NCBI RefSeq assembly: GCF_023823125.1
Contig: NZ_CP090949.1
Span: 248,001-312,000, forward strand
Reading direction: 5' to 3'
DNA: 64,000 bases
Origin: Erythrobacter aurantius
GTDB lineage: Bacteria > Pseudomonadota > Alphaproteobacteria > Sphingomonadales > Sphingomonadaceae
Under the pieces are notes generated by a model. The model had not been told where the DNA came from and did not search any database. It worked only from the letters and a program-made list of their open reading frames with translations. Below are positions 8,350-17,408 of this stretch, piece by piece. The position numbers were made by a program, and so were the translations under genes. The first letter of the stretch is position 1. Each line of letters starts with the position of its first letter.

Positions 8350-8820
8350 ATGATCCACGCAAACACCGCCCGCCGCAGCCGTTTCGCCGAAGCCTATGAC
8401 CGTCGCAACCGCCGCCATCGCAGCGGCGCCATGGGGGAGATGAACGTCACCCCCTTCATCGATGTGCTTCTGGTGCTGCTCATCATGCTGATCATGGCGA
8501 TCCCGATAAAGGTGCACGAAACCACAATCGACCTGCCCAGCAGCCAGCCTTGCCTGACCTGCACCATGAACCTCGATGAAAACACAGTCGCGATCACTGC
8601 CGAAGACCAATTGCTCTGGAATGGCGTCGCGGTCACGCGGGAACAGCTCTCCTCCCAGATCAGCACCGCTGCCGCCTTGCCCGAAGAACCGCTGCTGCGA
8701 TTCGAACCCGCCGCGCTGGCCAGCTACGACGCCTCAGCCCAGACCATCGTCCTGATCAAGGAGGCCGGGGCCAAACGCTTCGCCTTCATCGGCAATCACA
8801 AATACGCGCAACTCGATTGA
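8350..8820 (+). CDS. exbD: ExbD-type biopolymer transporter, third paralogue with a CxxC motif
   Basis: The 156-residue ExbD has a basic N-terminus (RRSRFAEAYDRRNRRHRS), then MGEMNVTPFIDVLLVLLIML with the conserved aspartate, and a periplasmic domain that parallels the second paralogue (DQLLWNGVAVTREQL, KRFAFIGNHKYAQLD). It alone has CLTC just after the helix (LPSSQPCLTC). AGGAG lies seven bases before ATG 8350; the upstream in-frame start at 8317 is less likely. It lies beyond the operon terminator, so it needs its own promoter within 8204-8336 and may be controlled separately. It may pair with the same ExbB or with another (open). Confidence 0.88.
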   Translation: MIHANTARRSRFAEAYDRRNRRHRSGAMGEMNVTPFIDVLLVLLIMLIMAIPIKVHETTIDLPSSQPCLTCTMNLDENTVAITAEDQLLWNGVAVTREQLSSQISTAAALPEEPLLRFEPAALASYDASAQTIVLIKEAGAKRFAFIGNHKYAQLD

Positions 8821-8840
8821 AGCAGGGCCAGCAATAGCAC

Positions 8841-8870
8841 AAGGGGCGGCGCGGCATTGCGCCCCCCTTA
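8841..8870. terminator. Possible bidirectional stem between exbD3 and the helicase gene
   Basis: AAGGGGCG and CGCCCCCCTT face each other across a GC-rich loop in the 56-base gap between two convergent stops. Pairing is imperfect and there is no T-run; weak candidate only. Confidence 0.25.
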
Positions 8871-8876
8871 TGACGC

Positions 8877-11372
8877 TCAGCCATCGAGCATATCCTGATC
8901 ATCCTCAAGCAGCCCCGCCTCAAGCGGGTCAATCCGCATCGCCGCACCCGCCAGGCTTTCCGCTTCCAGCAGCAGTTCGTCATCGACCGCGCCCTGCGGC
9001 ACCGCTTCGCGCCCGATCATCGTCATCACCGGCACCGCGAGCGGAGACACCCGCTCCAGCTCGACATGGACGAGTTCATGCCGCGAACGCTCCAACAGGT
9101 CGGCGAGCCTGCCCACATCCGTCATCCGCGCTCGGGCATCGGCCCATGCCGCTTCCAACAGGACATGATCGGGCTCGAATTTCTTGAGCACGTCGTAGAT
9201 CAAATCGGTCGAGAACGTCACCTGCTTGCCGGTCTTGCGCTTGCCGGGATGCTGGCGCTCGACAAGGCCGCTGATCACCGCGACTTCGCGGAAGGCGCGG
9301 CGCAGCAGATGGCTTTCGGTCACCCATTCGGTGAATTCATGCGTCAGGATGTCGGGTGACAGCAGCGGCACGGGATCGTGCACCGGCTTCAGCCCCCATA
9401 CGGCGAGGCAATAGTCATTGGCGACAAACCCGCCGGGCATCAGCCCCAGCGACTCCATCCGCCGGGTGATCAGCATGCCGAGGCTCTGGTTCGCATTCCA
9501 CCCTTCGAAAGTGTAATAGGCGGTGTAATGCTTGCCATGATGCGGGAAGCTTTCGACCAGCAATTCGCCAGGTTTGGGCAGGCGGCTGCGATAATCCTGC
9601 ACCTCCAGCCATTCGCGCACATCATCGGGGAAACGCCCCCAGCCCGCGCGATCATCCAGCATGGCCTGTACCCGCGTCGCCAGATGGGTGGTAAGCGGCA
9701 ACCGCAGCCCGCCATAGGAAGGGATGGTCGCGGATTTCTTAGCCGCGCGCACCACAACGTCCATGTCCTTCACGCCTTCGACTTCAAGGCTCATCCCGGC
9801 GAAGAAGAACGTGTCCCCCGCCGATAGCTGCGCGGCAAATCGTTCCTCCACCTTGCCCAGCTTGCGCCCGTTCCTGAACCGCACGGTGAGCATTTCGGAA
9901 TCGACGATGATCCCGGCGTTCATCCGGTGGCGCTGCGCCTGGTTGGGATGGGCAAGCCGCCAGACGCCCGATTTGTCGCGTACGATCCGCTTGAACTTGT
10001 CATAGGCGCGCAGGGCATATCCGCCGTTCTCGACAAAGGAGAGCACGCGGCTGAAGGTTGCTTCGTCGAGCCATGCATAGGGCAGCGCGCTGCGTATTTC
10101 GGCCAGCAGTTCGGCTTCGTGAAACGGCTCTGCGCAGGCGCAGGCCATCACATGCTGCGCCAGCACGTCGATCCCGCCGGGGCGGAAATCCTCACCGTCG
10201 CGTTGCCCTTCGTCGACCGCGTCCTTGGCCGCCATCGCTTCGAGGAATTCGAAGCGATTGCCCGGCACCAGCAGAGCGCGGCTGGGGGTGTCGAGCCGGT
10301 GGCCCGCGCGCCCGATGCGCTGGAGCAGGCGCGAGGATCCCTTGGGCGCGCCCATCTGCACCACCAGATCGATATCGCCCCAGTCGATGCCGAGATCGAG
10401 GCTGGCGGTGCACACCAGCGCGCGCAACTCACCGCGCGCCATCGCCTCTTCGACCCGGCGCCGCGCCTCGGTCGAAAGGCTGCCGTGATGCACGCCGATC
10501 GGCAGCTTGTCCTCGTTCACATCCCACAGGCACTGGAAGATGAATTCGGCGAGAAAGCGCGTGTTGGTGAAGACCAGCGTGGTGCGGTTTTCGCGGATCG
10601 CCTGATACAGCTGATCCACCGCCCAGCGCCCGGCATGGCCGCCCCACGGCACGCGCTCTTCAACCGGCAGCAGAATTTCGACCTCCGGCTCCGCGCCTTT
10701 CTCGCCCAGCACCAGATCGGCGGCGGCGATTTCTCCGGTGCCATCGGCAGGCTGCGGGCAGAGCCATTCCTGAAAGTCGAGCGGATTGGCGAGCGTTGCC
10801 GAGAGCGCGGCCCGCTGCGCATCGGGGGCGATGCGGTTCAACCGGGCGAGCGACAGCGCCAACAGATCGCCGCGCTTCTGGCTGGCAAAGGCGTGGATTT
10901 CGTCGATCACGATCCGCTTCAGCCCCGCGAACAGATCGGCGCTTTCGGGATAGGACAGCAGCAGCGAAAGGCTTTCGGGCGTGGTCAAAAGGACGTGCGG
11001 CGGCCTTTCGCGCTGGCGCTTCTTGCGATCTGACGGGGTGTCTCCACTGCGCGTTTCAACCCGGATGGGCAGGCCGATTTCCTCGATCGGGGTCAGCAGG
11101 TTGCGCTTCACATCCTGCGCCAGCGCCTTCAATGGCGAAACATAGAGTGTGTGCAGCCCCTCCCCCGGTGTCACCCCGCTCGATGGGGCGAAATCACACA
11201 GCGTGGGGAGGAACCCGGCCAGCGTCTTTCCCGCGCCCGTATCCGCGACCAGCAAGGCATCGCGCCCCTCGCGCGCCTTGCTCAGCATCTCAAGCTGGTG
11301 CCGCCGCACGCGCCAGCCGCGCGCGTCGAACCAGCTCTGGATTTCAGCAGGAATGGAAAGGGGGGCGCTCAC
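8877..11372 (-). CDS. Ligase-associated DNA damage response DEXH-box helicase (Lhr-like)
   Basis: A superfamily 2 helicase of 831 residues, the length of the Lhr-like subgroup that is usually encoded beside an ATP-dependent DNA ligase and an exonuclease. Motifs in order: Q-like RRHQLEML, Walker A ADTGAGKT (about 43-50), DEIH box (about 157-160), SATLANP (motif III), FTNTRFLAEF (motif IV), and QRIGRAGHR (motif VI). A long C-terminal region with a winged-helix and DEAD-associated domain follows (YCLAVWGLKPVHDPVPLLSPDI). The start is GTG at 11372 without a clear ribosome site. The expected ligase, exonuclease and phosphoesterase partners are not within several kilobases, so the set is split or reduced here. 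Confidence 0.9.
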   Translation of the reverse strand: MSAPLSIPAEIQSWFDARGWRVRRHQLEMLSKAREGRDALLVADTGAGKTLAGFLPTLCDFAPSSGVTPGEGLHTLYVSPLKALAQDVKRNLLTPIEEIGLPIRVETRSGDTPSDRKKRQRERPPHVLLTTPESLSLLLSYPESADLFAGLKRIVIDEIHAFASQKRGDLLALSLARLNRIAPDAQRAALSATLANPLDFQEWLCPQPADGTGEIAAADLVLGEKGAEPEVEILLPVEERVPWGGHAGRWAVDQLYQAIRENRTTLVFTNTRFLAEFIFQCLWDVNEDKLPIGVHHGSLSTEARRRVEEAMARGELRALVCTASLDLGIDWGDIDLVVQMGAPKGSSRLLQRIGRAGHRLDTPSRALLVPGNRFEFLEAMAAKDAVDEGQRDGEDFRPGGIDVLAQHVMACACAEPFHEAELLAEIRSALPYAWLDEATFSRVLSFVENGGYALRAYDKFKRIVRDKSGVWRLAHPNQAQRHRMNAGIIVDSEMLTVRFRNGRKLGKVEERFAAQLSAGDTFFFAGMSLEVEGVKDMDVVVRAAKKSATIPSYGGLRLPLTTHLATRVQAMLDDRAGWGRFPDDVREWLEVQDYRSRLPKPGELLVESFPHHGKHYTAYYTFEGWNANQSLGMLITRRMESLGLMPGGFVANDYCLAVWGLKPVHDPVPLLSPDILTHEFTEWVTESHLLRRAFREVAVISGLVERQHPGKRKTGKQVTFSTDLIYDVLKKFEPDHVLLEAAWADARARMTDVGRLADLLERSRHELVHVELERVSPLAVPVMTMIGREAVPQGAVDDELLLEAESLAGAAMRIDPLEAGLLEDDQDMLDG

Positions 11373-11433
11373 CAGTCAGGTGATGGCAATCGCCACCGCC
11401 CACCGCAAGGGCGGCTGGACCTATCACTCCCAA

Positions 11434-12324
11434 TTAGCCTTCGGGCTCGATCAGTTCCTCGAACTCGGTTTCCTCGGCCGCAGCCTCTTCCGCCCAGTTT
11501 TCGTCCTCCGCCCATTCCCCAGGAGCGAGAGCCGCGCGGATTTCGGCATCGGTGAAGCCGGTTGCGGCTATCACCCGCTCGCGCTCGGCCGGGCTCAGGT
11601 CGTCATAGCTGCGCACCTGGGGCAGATCGGCGGTGGCTTCAGCCACCCGTGCCTCCATGTCGCCCATCGCCTCCATCATGGCGGGCAACGCCTCCATGCT
11701 CGCCCCCATCATGCGCGGATCGCTCGCCATGGCGAAGCTTTCGCGGGCATATTTGGCGCCGGTTTCGGTGCCGAAGAAAGCCGCGATATCGGCCAACTCA
11801 CTATCGGTGAAGCGCATGGCATAGGCTTCGGCCAAGGCTTTGCGCAGGCCCGGCTCCATCAGGGTAAGCATCTGCCGCATCATTTCGGGGAAGACCGCGA
11901 ATTCACGCTCCTGCCGTTCGGCCCATGCCGGGTCGAACAGGCTGGCGAGCGCGGCGGAATCCTCCTCCGACAGGTCGATTTCGAACGGGCTGACGCCGAT
12001 ATTGCGCGCTAGCGTCGACTTGGCCTGCGAACCGCCGAACTGCATCATCGGACGAACGATATCGTCGATCATCTTGCCCATGATATCGCCCATCGTCCCT
12101 TCGGGGATCATCAGAGCGACAATCCGCTGCGCGGCGGGCAGGCGCGCTTCCTGCTCAGGCGTCAGGGGTTCCTTGGGAAACAGCGTGCCGAGCGCGCCCA
12201 TGACCTGTTCCAGCTCCGCCTTCGACGCGGCGAGATCGTCCGTGTCATCCTGAGCCAAGGCAGGCGCAGCCATGGCCAGCGAAAATCCGGCGGTGGCTGC
12301 AAACAGGGTGCGCTTGATCGACAT
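11434..12324 (-). CDS. Exported DUF2059-domain protein
   Basis: A 296-residue periplasmic protein. It starts MSIKRTLFAATAGFSLAMAA with cleavage after PALAQ. The mature part is helical. It has TPEQEARLPAAQRIVALMIPEGTMGDIMGKMIDDI early, and the DUF2059-like segment MLTLMEPGLRKALAEAYAM...FTDSELADIAAFFGTETGAKY in the middle. The tail is strongly acidic and Trp/Glu-rich (APGEWAEDENWAEEAA). GAGGA precedes the ATG. Function is unknown in the family; members are common as exported proteins in sphingomonads. It follows the (Glu-Pro)n protein gene on the same strand after 79 bases. Confidence 0.78.
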   Translation of the reverse strand: MSIKRTLFAATAGFSLAMAAPALAQDDTDDLAASKAELEQVMGALGTLFPKEPLTPEQEARLPAAQRIVALMIPEGTMGDIMGKMIDDIVRPMMQFGGSQAKSTLARNIGVSPFEIDLSEEDSAALASLFDPAWAERQEREFAVFPEMMRQMLTLMEPGLRKALAEAYAMRFTDSELADIAAFFGTETGAKYARESFAMASDPRMMGASMEALPAMMEAMGDMEARVAEATADLPQVRSYDDLSPAERERVIAATGFTDAEIRAALAPGEWAEDENWAEEAAAEETEFEELIEPEG

Positions 12325-12403
12325 TTGCGGTTCCTCACTCTTTTTTGTTTTGCCGGACTATGCCCTGCCAATGGTTACGATTCCACCCGCCTGAGGCCTG
12401 ACC

Positions 12404-13783
12404 CTAGAACGCGGCAAGCATCGCGGGCGTCACATCCTCGCGGCGGTCGAGCATCGCCTGCAGCAGCGCGATCTGCGCCGAGCATTCGCTGGGGCCTTCA
12501 TCGCCGGACAGCCATTCACGCAATTCGTCAGGCTCCACCTCATACCGCGCCGCCGCCGCAGCGAACGCCCAGTCCGGCGGGGCCGCATCATCGACCGGTA
12601 CAGGCGCAGCGGCAAAACCGCCCGTTCGCAGCAGGCCCATGGCGACGCTTTGTTCGAACCGCCGCCAGTCTTCGCGCATTTCCGGCATGTCGGCACCGAA
12701 ATTGGCGGTGGTGACTTCGGTGCAGGCGTCCGCACCCGCCTCCTGCGCGGTGGTGAGCCAGGCAAGACGCAGTTCGGCAATCGCCAATGCCTGTTCGGGC
12801 GTCGCGGAGGAGCGTGCGGCGAGCATGCGTTGGCGTAGATAGGCCCTTGCCTGCGCGAAATCGCCGGGCTGCGCGGAAACCCGCTTGAGAAGCTCCGGCG
12901 TAAGCGCGCCATCGGCGGAAACCAGCCCGACATAATCGAGGCTGGCGCCGAACAATTCGTCGATCATCGCCTCGACCTGATCAGGATCGATCCGACCCGG
13001 CGCAGGCCCTGTCTCGACTGGCCGGGCCGGACGCTCGACCACGGGATAATCGCCCGTCCGCTCCGCCCGATCATCATCGCCGCTGCACATGGCGACCAAA
13101 AGGACAAGGCCGAGAAAGCCCCAGTGCCAGTTGTTGCGCAGCAGGGTCCACTCGTCTGACAAGGACAGCGTGACCTGTGTGTCTCGTCCGCCAGCGGTCG
13201 GAAGCAAGGCTTCGCGCTCGGCCTCGGGCACATATCGGCCCGCGTGCCTCCATTCCGGGTCAGGATCGGGATCAAGCCCTATGGCTTCCTCGCGCCGATC
13301 AAGCGGAGGGGGATCATAGGTGACCTTGTAGCCGCCGCCATGTTGCCAAGGGGAGGCGCGTTCCGGCTCCGGCTCCGGCTCCGGTTCGGGTTCGGGTTCG
13401 GGTTCGGGTTCGGGTTCGGGTTCGGGTTCGGGTTCGGGTTCGGGTTCGGGTTCGGGTTCGGGTTCGGGTTCGGGTTCGGCGGGCGCCTCTTCCACGGGCG
13501 CAGGCGTGTCAATCGGGGCGGCTAAGACCGGTTCCGGCGCTGGCACGGGTGCGCGCGACACAGGCGGCTCCGCCTCGGTCTGGCCCTGCTCCCGGCGCAT
13601 GGCGGCGGCGAGGAAAAGCGCCTTTTCGCGCGCCTCGGTCAGCTCGGCAAAGGCGGAAATGCGCATTGCCTGCGCGTCAAGATCCGCCCGGCGCGCCGTG
13701 TAGGCGGCGTGGATCGCGTCCCTGTCTGTCGTCTCGGCAATGCCGAGTGCCGACCAAGGCCAGTTGTCAGACCTAGTGCCCAA
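12404..13783 (-). CDS. Membrane protein with degenerate J-like N-terminus and (Glu-Pro)n tract
   Basis: A 459-residue protein of no named family. Residues about 9-65 ([20 protein letters not shown]... [17 protein letters not shown]) resemble a J domain in helix pattern but lack the His-Pro-Asp triad, so stimulation of DnaK is unlikely. About 20 Glu-Pro dipeptides in a row follow, coded by a hexanucleotide repeat. Next comes a basic/acidic linker, then one membrane helix ([14 protein letters not shown]). The C-terminal 200 residues, probably periplasmic, are helical with cysteines. The TTG start overlaps the end of the mutase gene by 11 bases, with GGGAG four bases upstream, so the two are co-translated. 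The gene is real; its role is unknown. Confidence 0.72.
   Translation of the reverse strand: MGTRSDNWPWSALGIAETTDRDAIHAAYTARRADLDAQAMRISAFAELTEAREKALFLAAAMRREQGQTEAEPPVSRAPVPAPEPVLAAPIDTPAPVEEAPAEPEPEPEPEPEPEPEPEPEPEPEPEPEPEPEPEPEPEPERASPWQHGGGYKVTYDPPPLDRREEAIGLDPDPDPEWRHAGRYVPEAEREALLPTAGGRDTQVTLSLSDEWTLLRNNWHWGFLGLVLLVAMCSGDDDRAERTGDYPVVERPARPVETGPAPGRIDPDQVEAMIDELFGASLDYVGLVSADGALTPELLKRVSAQPGDFAQARAYLRQRMLAARSSATPEQALAIAELRLAWLTTAQEAGADACTEVTTANFGADMPEMREDWRRFEQSVAMGLLRTGGFAAAPVPVDDAAPPDWAFAAAAARYEVEPDELREWLSGDEGPSECSAQIALLQAMLDRREDVTPAMLAAF
13383..13478. repeat. Hexanucleotide tandem repeat, 16 perfect GGTTCG units
   Basis: Sixteen perfect copies of GGTTCG, preceded by three related GGCTCC units (13365-13382). 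On the minus strand they encode Glu-Pro dipeptides. A unit of six bases keeps the frame whatever the copy number, so slippage would change only the length of the rod-like Glu-Pro arm. Because every frame of the repeat lacks stops, spurious open frames appear on both strands. Confidence 0.97.
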
Positions 13784-15203
13784 CGCTCTCCCCGCGTTCG
13801 AGGCCCGACAGCGCCAGCTGCTCGTCGATCTGCGCGATAAGCCGCTCCAGACCTTCCTCGCTGTCGCTTTCGGCGCGGGCGACGAGCACGTCCTGCGTGT
13901 TCGAAGCGCGCAGCAGCCACCAGCCGTCCGCCGTGTTCACGCGGACGCCGTCGGTCGCATTGACGCTTTCGACCTCGGGGCCGGGATTGGTCGTCAGTCG
14001 CTCGGTCACTTCGGCGATGGCGGGGAACTTGCGCACCTCGTCCACCTGGAAACGCATTTCGGGAGTGTTGAGCATGGCGGGCATGGCGCTGCGCAGCTGT
14101 GTCACCGACTTGCCCAGCCGTGCCGACGCAGCAAGCAGCCGCACCCCGGCATAAAGCGCATCATCAAAGCCGTAGTAATCATCGGCGAAAAAGACGTGCC
14201 CGCTCATTTCGCCGGCCAGTGGCGAACCTGTTTCCTTCATTTTGGACTTGATCAGCGAATGGCCGGTCTTCCACATCAGCGGCTCCCCGCCATGGGCCGC
14301 GACGTGATCGAACAGCGCGCGGCTGGCCTTCACATCGGCGATAACCGTGGCTCCTTGGTGGGATTTCAGCACGTCTTCGGCATAGATCATCAGCAATTGA
14401 TCGCCCCAGATCACGCGACCTTCGCCATCGATTGCCCCGATCCTGTCGCCATCGCCATCAAAAGCCACTCCAAAATCGAGGTTCTTTGCCGCGACGAGCG
14501 TACGCAAGTCCGCCAGATTGGCTTCAACAGTCGGATCAGGATGGTGATTGGGAAAATGTCCATCGACATCGGTGAAAAGCAGGTGATGCTCCCCCGGAAG
14601 CCGCGCGGCCAGCGCCTCCAAAGCGGGTCCGGCGGCGCCATTGCCCGCGTCCCAGCCGACGCGGAGGCCGGACAGGGCCTCTGCGGGGACACCGGCCAAT
14701 CCTTCGAGCAGGCGCTCGACATACTCGCTCAGGATGTCGCGCGAGCTGACGCTGCCCGTCCCGTCAGTCCAGTCCCCGCGTGCTGCCAGTTCCCCGAGCT
14801 TCTGGATGTCCGCCCCAAAGAACGGTCGCCCCTGAAATACCATTTTGAAGCCATTGTAATTGGGGGGATTGTGGCTGCCAGTTATCTGAATGCCGCCCTG
14901 TACATCTTCGGATGATGCCTCGGCGTAATACAGCATCGGGGTCGCCCCCAGCCCGATCTTGACGACATTGCAGCCGCTCGCGGTAAGCCCTTCGACCAGC
15001 GCGTGTTCCAGCATGGGTGAGCTCATCCGCCCGTCATAACCAACGGCCACGGTCGGCGCGGGTCCGTCTTCCCCTTCCGCCCGGCGCAGCAGCGAACCAA
15101 AGCTGCGCCCGATTGCCCGCGCATCGTCCGCGCCCAGCGTTTCACCAATGATCCCGCGAATGTCGTATTCGCGCAGCACGGTGGGGTGGAATTGGTGAGC
15201 CAT
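13773..15203 (-). CDS. Phosphomannomutase/phosphoglucomutase (AlgC/PgmG type)
   Basis: Interconverts hexose-1- and hexose-6-phosphates to feed nucleotide-sugar, LPS and exopolysaccharide synthesis. The 476 residues match the alpha-D-phosphohexomutase family. The four family landmarks are present: phosphoserine loop TGSHNPP (Ser about 110), metal loop DGDGDR (about 249-254), sugar-binding GEMSGHVFF, and the C-terminal phosphate-binding RASNTQDVL. The length and the REYDIRG start are like the bifunctional AlgC group rather than GlmM. ATG 15203. The stop overlaps the start of the downstream (Glu-Pro)n gene. Confidence 0.93.
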   Translation of the reverse strand: MAHQFHPTVLREYDIRGIIGETLGADDARAIGRSFGSLLRRAEGEDGPAPTVAVGYDGRMSSPMLEHALVEGLTASGCNVVKIGLGATPMLYYAEASSEDVQGGIQITGSHNPPNYNGFKMVFQGRPFFGADIQKLGELAARGDWTDGTGSVSSRDILSEYVERLLEGLAGVPAEALSGLRVGWDAGNGAAGPALEALAARLPGEHHLLFTDVDGHFPNHHPDPTVEANLADLRTLVAAKNLDFGVAFDGDGDRIGAIDGEGRVIWGDQLLMIYAEDVLKSHQGATVIADVKASRALFDHVAAHGGEPLMWKTGHSLIKSKMKETGSPLAGEMSGHVFFADDYYGFDDALYAGVRLLAASARLGKSVTQLRSAMPAMLNTPEMRFQVDEVRKFPAIAEVTERLTTNPGPEVESVNATDGVRVNTADGWWLLRASNTQDVLVARAESDSEEGLERLIAQIDEQLALSGLERGESVGH

Positions 15204-15278
15204 GATCGGAGAAGTCCCTGTTGTACTGTTTGGTCTATGCCGATCACCTTAAACGCAAATATGTTAAACTTGCGACGG

Positions 15279-15584
15279 TTAATCCGATTTTTGGCCGTCC
15301 TCGCGATCAGGCAATTCCGCAAGCAGCAGATCGCGCGCGTCGTTGGCGTCGTGGACCTGTTTCGACGATCCGCCTTTATCGGGATGCACCACGGCAATCA
15401 GGCGTTTGTGCGCGGCGAGGATCTGTTCGCGGCTGGCGCCTTCTTCCACCCGCAGCAGCTTGCGCGCGTTCAGCACCGCCTGCCCGCGCGTCGGCTTTGA
15501 GGTCAGGTAGCTCCACGGCCACTCGCCCATGGCCCAGCGGAACATCACGCAGATCAGCGCAAGGATGATCGCATATTTGAGCAT
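15279..15584 (-). CDS. Small membrane-anchored J-domain protein
   Basis: A 101-residue protein with an N-terminal membrane helix (LKYAIILALICVMFRWAMG) and a C-terminal J domain: ARKLLRVEEGASREQILAAHKRLIAVVHPDKGG, with the HPD triad intact. This is the layout of the DjlA/Tim14-like J proteins, which present DnaK at the membrane. It starts three bases after the mipZ stop, so it is probably co-transcribed with mipZ. A role in recruiting DnaK to a membrane client is likely; a link to division is only inference from position. Confidence 0.85.
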   Translation of the reverse strand: MLKYAIILALICVMFRWAMGEWPWSYLTSKPTRGQAVLNARKLLRVEEGASREQILAAHKRLIAVVHPDKGGSSKQVHDANDARDLLLAELPDREDGQKSD

Positions 15585-15587
15585 GGA

Positions 15588-16400
15588 TCAGGCCAACTCC
15601 AGCGTGGCTTGCGCCTTGGCGAATTCGGGCAGCTTCAATGCCTTGAGCAGGGCGCGCAATTCCTGCCGCGCGACAAGGTGGCTGGTGCCCAGATCGCCCA
15701 GATGCCCTTTGTCGAGCAGGGTCAGGCCGGAGGGGAACAGCTCGCGATAGATCACGCGTTCGGACAGGCCGTGAACCACGCGAAAGCCGACACGCTTGGA
15801 CATTTCGTTCAGCGCCTTCTCGATACGCGCCATATTGCGCGCCTCGGTGTAGCCGGTGCGGTTGCGCACCACGATCCAGTCCATCTCGGGGCGCTTTTCC
15901 GCAATCGTGGCGCGGCTGCGCTTCATCCGGGCTTCCCAGATCAGTTCGGCAAAGAACGACAGCTTCTTCACCTTGAAGCTTTCCGCATCGACCTGCCCGA
16001 TCAGGTCGAAATCGACGAAGCTATCGTTCATCGGCGTCACCAGCGTATCGGCATTCTCCACCGCGCAGCGCGCCAGCGGATCGTCGCGGCCCGGATTGTC
16101 GATGATCAGAAAATCGCAATCCTGCTCAAGCCGCCGGATCGTTTGCAGCAGGGCAGTTTCATCCCCTTCCCTGAACACCTCGCATGCAGGCGTCGGCAGC
16201 TCGATCCCGCGCCGCTGCATCGTGTGGAACCGGTTTTCCATGTAGCGATGCGAAGTGCGTTGGCGCGGATCGAGGTCCAGCATGGTCACATGCGCCCCCA
16301 TATAGGACAGCGCCACCGCGACATGCACCGCCGTGGTCGATTTGCCGGTGCCGCCCTTTTCATTGGCAAAAACAATACGGTGGGCGGGCATGCGGGTCAT
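15588..16400 (-). CDS. mipZ: Division-plane positioning ATPase MipZ
   Basis: ParA/MinD-superfamily ATPase of 270 residues, close to the length of Caulobacter MipZ. MipZ forms a gradient from ParB at the poles and blocks FtsZ assembly except at midcell. The deviant Walker A is KGGTGKST (about 15-22), Walker B-like segments are VTMLDLDPRQRT and DFLIIDNPGRDDPLARCAVENADTLVTP, and SFVDFDLIGQVD matches MipZ rather than chromosomal ParA. ATG 16400 is chosen for length; the frame is open to 16598. No parB is adjacent, which also favours MipZ over ParA. Transcribed divergently from panC, 131 bases away. Confidence 0.93.
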   Translation of the reverse strand: MTRMPAHRIVFANEKGGTGKSTTAVHVAVALSYMGAHVTMLDLDPRQRTSHRYMENRFHTMQRRGIELPTPACEVFREGDETALLQTIRRLEQDCDFLIIDNPGRDDPLARCAVENADTLVTPMNDSFVDFDLIGQVDAESFKVKKLSFFAELIWEARMKRSRATIAEKRPEMDWIVVRNRTGYTEARNMARIEKALNEMSKRVGFRVVHGLSERVIYRELFPSGLTLLDKGHLGDLGTSHLVARQELRALLKALKLPEFAKAQATLELA

Positions 16401-16531
16401 CCTGGCTGGCCTTCCATGAACGGCGGAACGACGGCATTGCACCGCCATTCCCGAGAGGGTTTGAGCGCGGCGCCGCAAGCGGCTAATGCGCGGGGAATTG
16501 TTCCGCCAATCGTATCCGAGGGGAAATCTCC

Positions 16532-17386
16532 GTGCAAACCGCGCATGCACTCGATGTGTTGAGAACGCAGGTTGATCGCCTGCGCACAGGCGGGGCAACC
16601 ATCGGACTTGTGCCGACCATGGGCGCGCTTCACCAGGGGCACCTCACGCTGGTCCGGCGCGCGCGCGAGGCCTGCGATCACGTGGTCGCCTCGATCTTCG
16701 TCAACCCGACCCAGTTCGGCCCCAATGAGGATCTCGACGCCTATCCGCGCCAGCTGGCGGAAGATGCGGCGATGCTCGAGGCGGAAGGTTGCGCGCTGCT
16801 GTGGGCGCCCACTGTCGAGGAGATGTATCCAGACGGGTTCGTGACCAATGTCTCGGTGCGCGAGGTCAGCGAAGGGCTGTGCGGCGCGGCCCGGCCCGGC
16901 CATTTCGACGGGGTCGCAACGGTGGTGTGCAAGCTGTTCAACCAGGTCCGCCCTGACATGGCATTCTTCGGCGAAAAGGATTTCCAGCAGCTCGCCGTGA
17001 TCCGGGCGATGGCGCGCGATCTCGACCTGACACAGCCGCATTTCCGCTCCATCATCGGCGTGCCCACCGTGCGCGAGGCTGACGGTTTGGCCATGTCGAG
17101 CCGCAATCGCTATCTCTCGCCCGAAAACAGAGCCGCCGCTGCCACTCTGCCACAAGCCATGAAGCAAGCGATCGCGGCGATCGAAGGCGGCGGGGAAGTC
17201 GGCGCTGCGCTCGCCGAACTGCAATCGCAACTGCTTGGCGCGGGGTTCGCCAGCGTCGATTACGCCACTCTGGCCGATGCCACTTCGCTGCGTCCACTCA
17301 CCGCATTTTCTGGCGCAGCGGCGCGGTTGCTGGTAGCTGCGCGAATTGGCGGGACGCGGCTGATCGACAACATGGCGGTCGGCTGA
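16532..17386 (+). CDS. panC: Pantoate-beta-alanine ligase
   Basis: Last step of pantothenate synthesis: ATP-dependent joining of pantoate and beta-alanine. The 284 residues have PTMGALHQGHLTLVRRAR (HIGH-like nucleotidyl-transfer motif), SIFVNPTQFGPNEDLDAYPR, FFGEKDFQQL and MSSRNRYLSPENR (KMSKS-like). The start is GTG with GAGGGG about eight bases upstream. It is followed after 22 bases by a DUF475 membrane protein gene on the same strand. Confidence 0.95.
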   Translation: MQTAHALDVLRTQVDRLRTGGATIGLVPTMGALHQGHLTLVRRAREACDHVVASIFVNPTQFGPNEDLDAYPRQLAEDAAMLEAEGCALLWAPTVEEMYPDGFVTNVSVREVSEGLCGAARPGHFDGVATVVCKLFNQVRPDMAFFGEKDFQQLAVIRAMARDLDLTQPHFRSIIGVPTVREADGLAMSSRNRYLSPENRAAAATLPQAMKQAIAAIEGGGEVGAALAELQSQLLGAGFASVDYATLADATSLRPLTAFSGAAARLLVAARIGGTRLIDNMAVG

Positions 17387-17408
17387 CGGGCGCGAAGGGA
17401 TACATTCG

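Noticed and set aside
13244..13525. Open frames coding poly Phe-Gly and Pro-Asn over the hexanucleotide repeat
   Set aside because: The repeat lacks stops in all frames; only the Glu-Pro frame belongs to a full-length protein with other features.
15588..16400. Chromosome-partition ParA instead of MipZ
   Set aside because: No parB nearby, and the length and sequence around the Walker motifs fit MipZ better.
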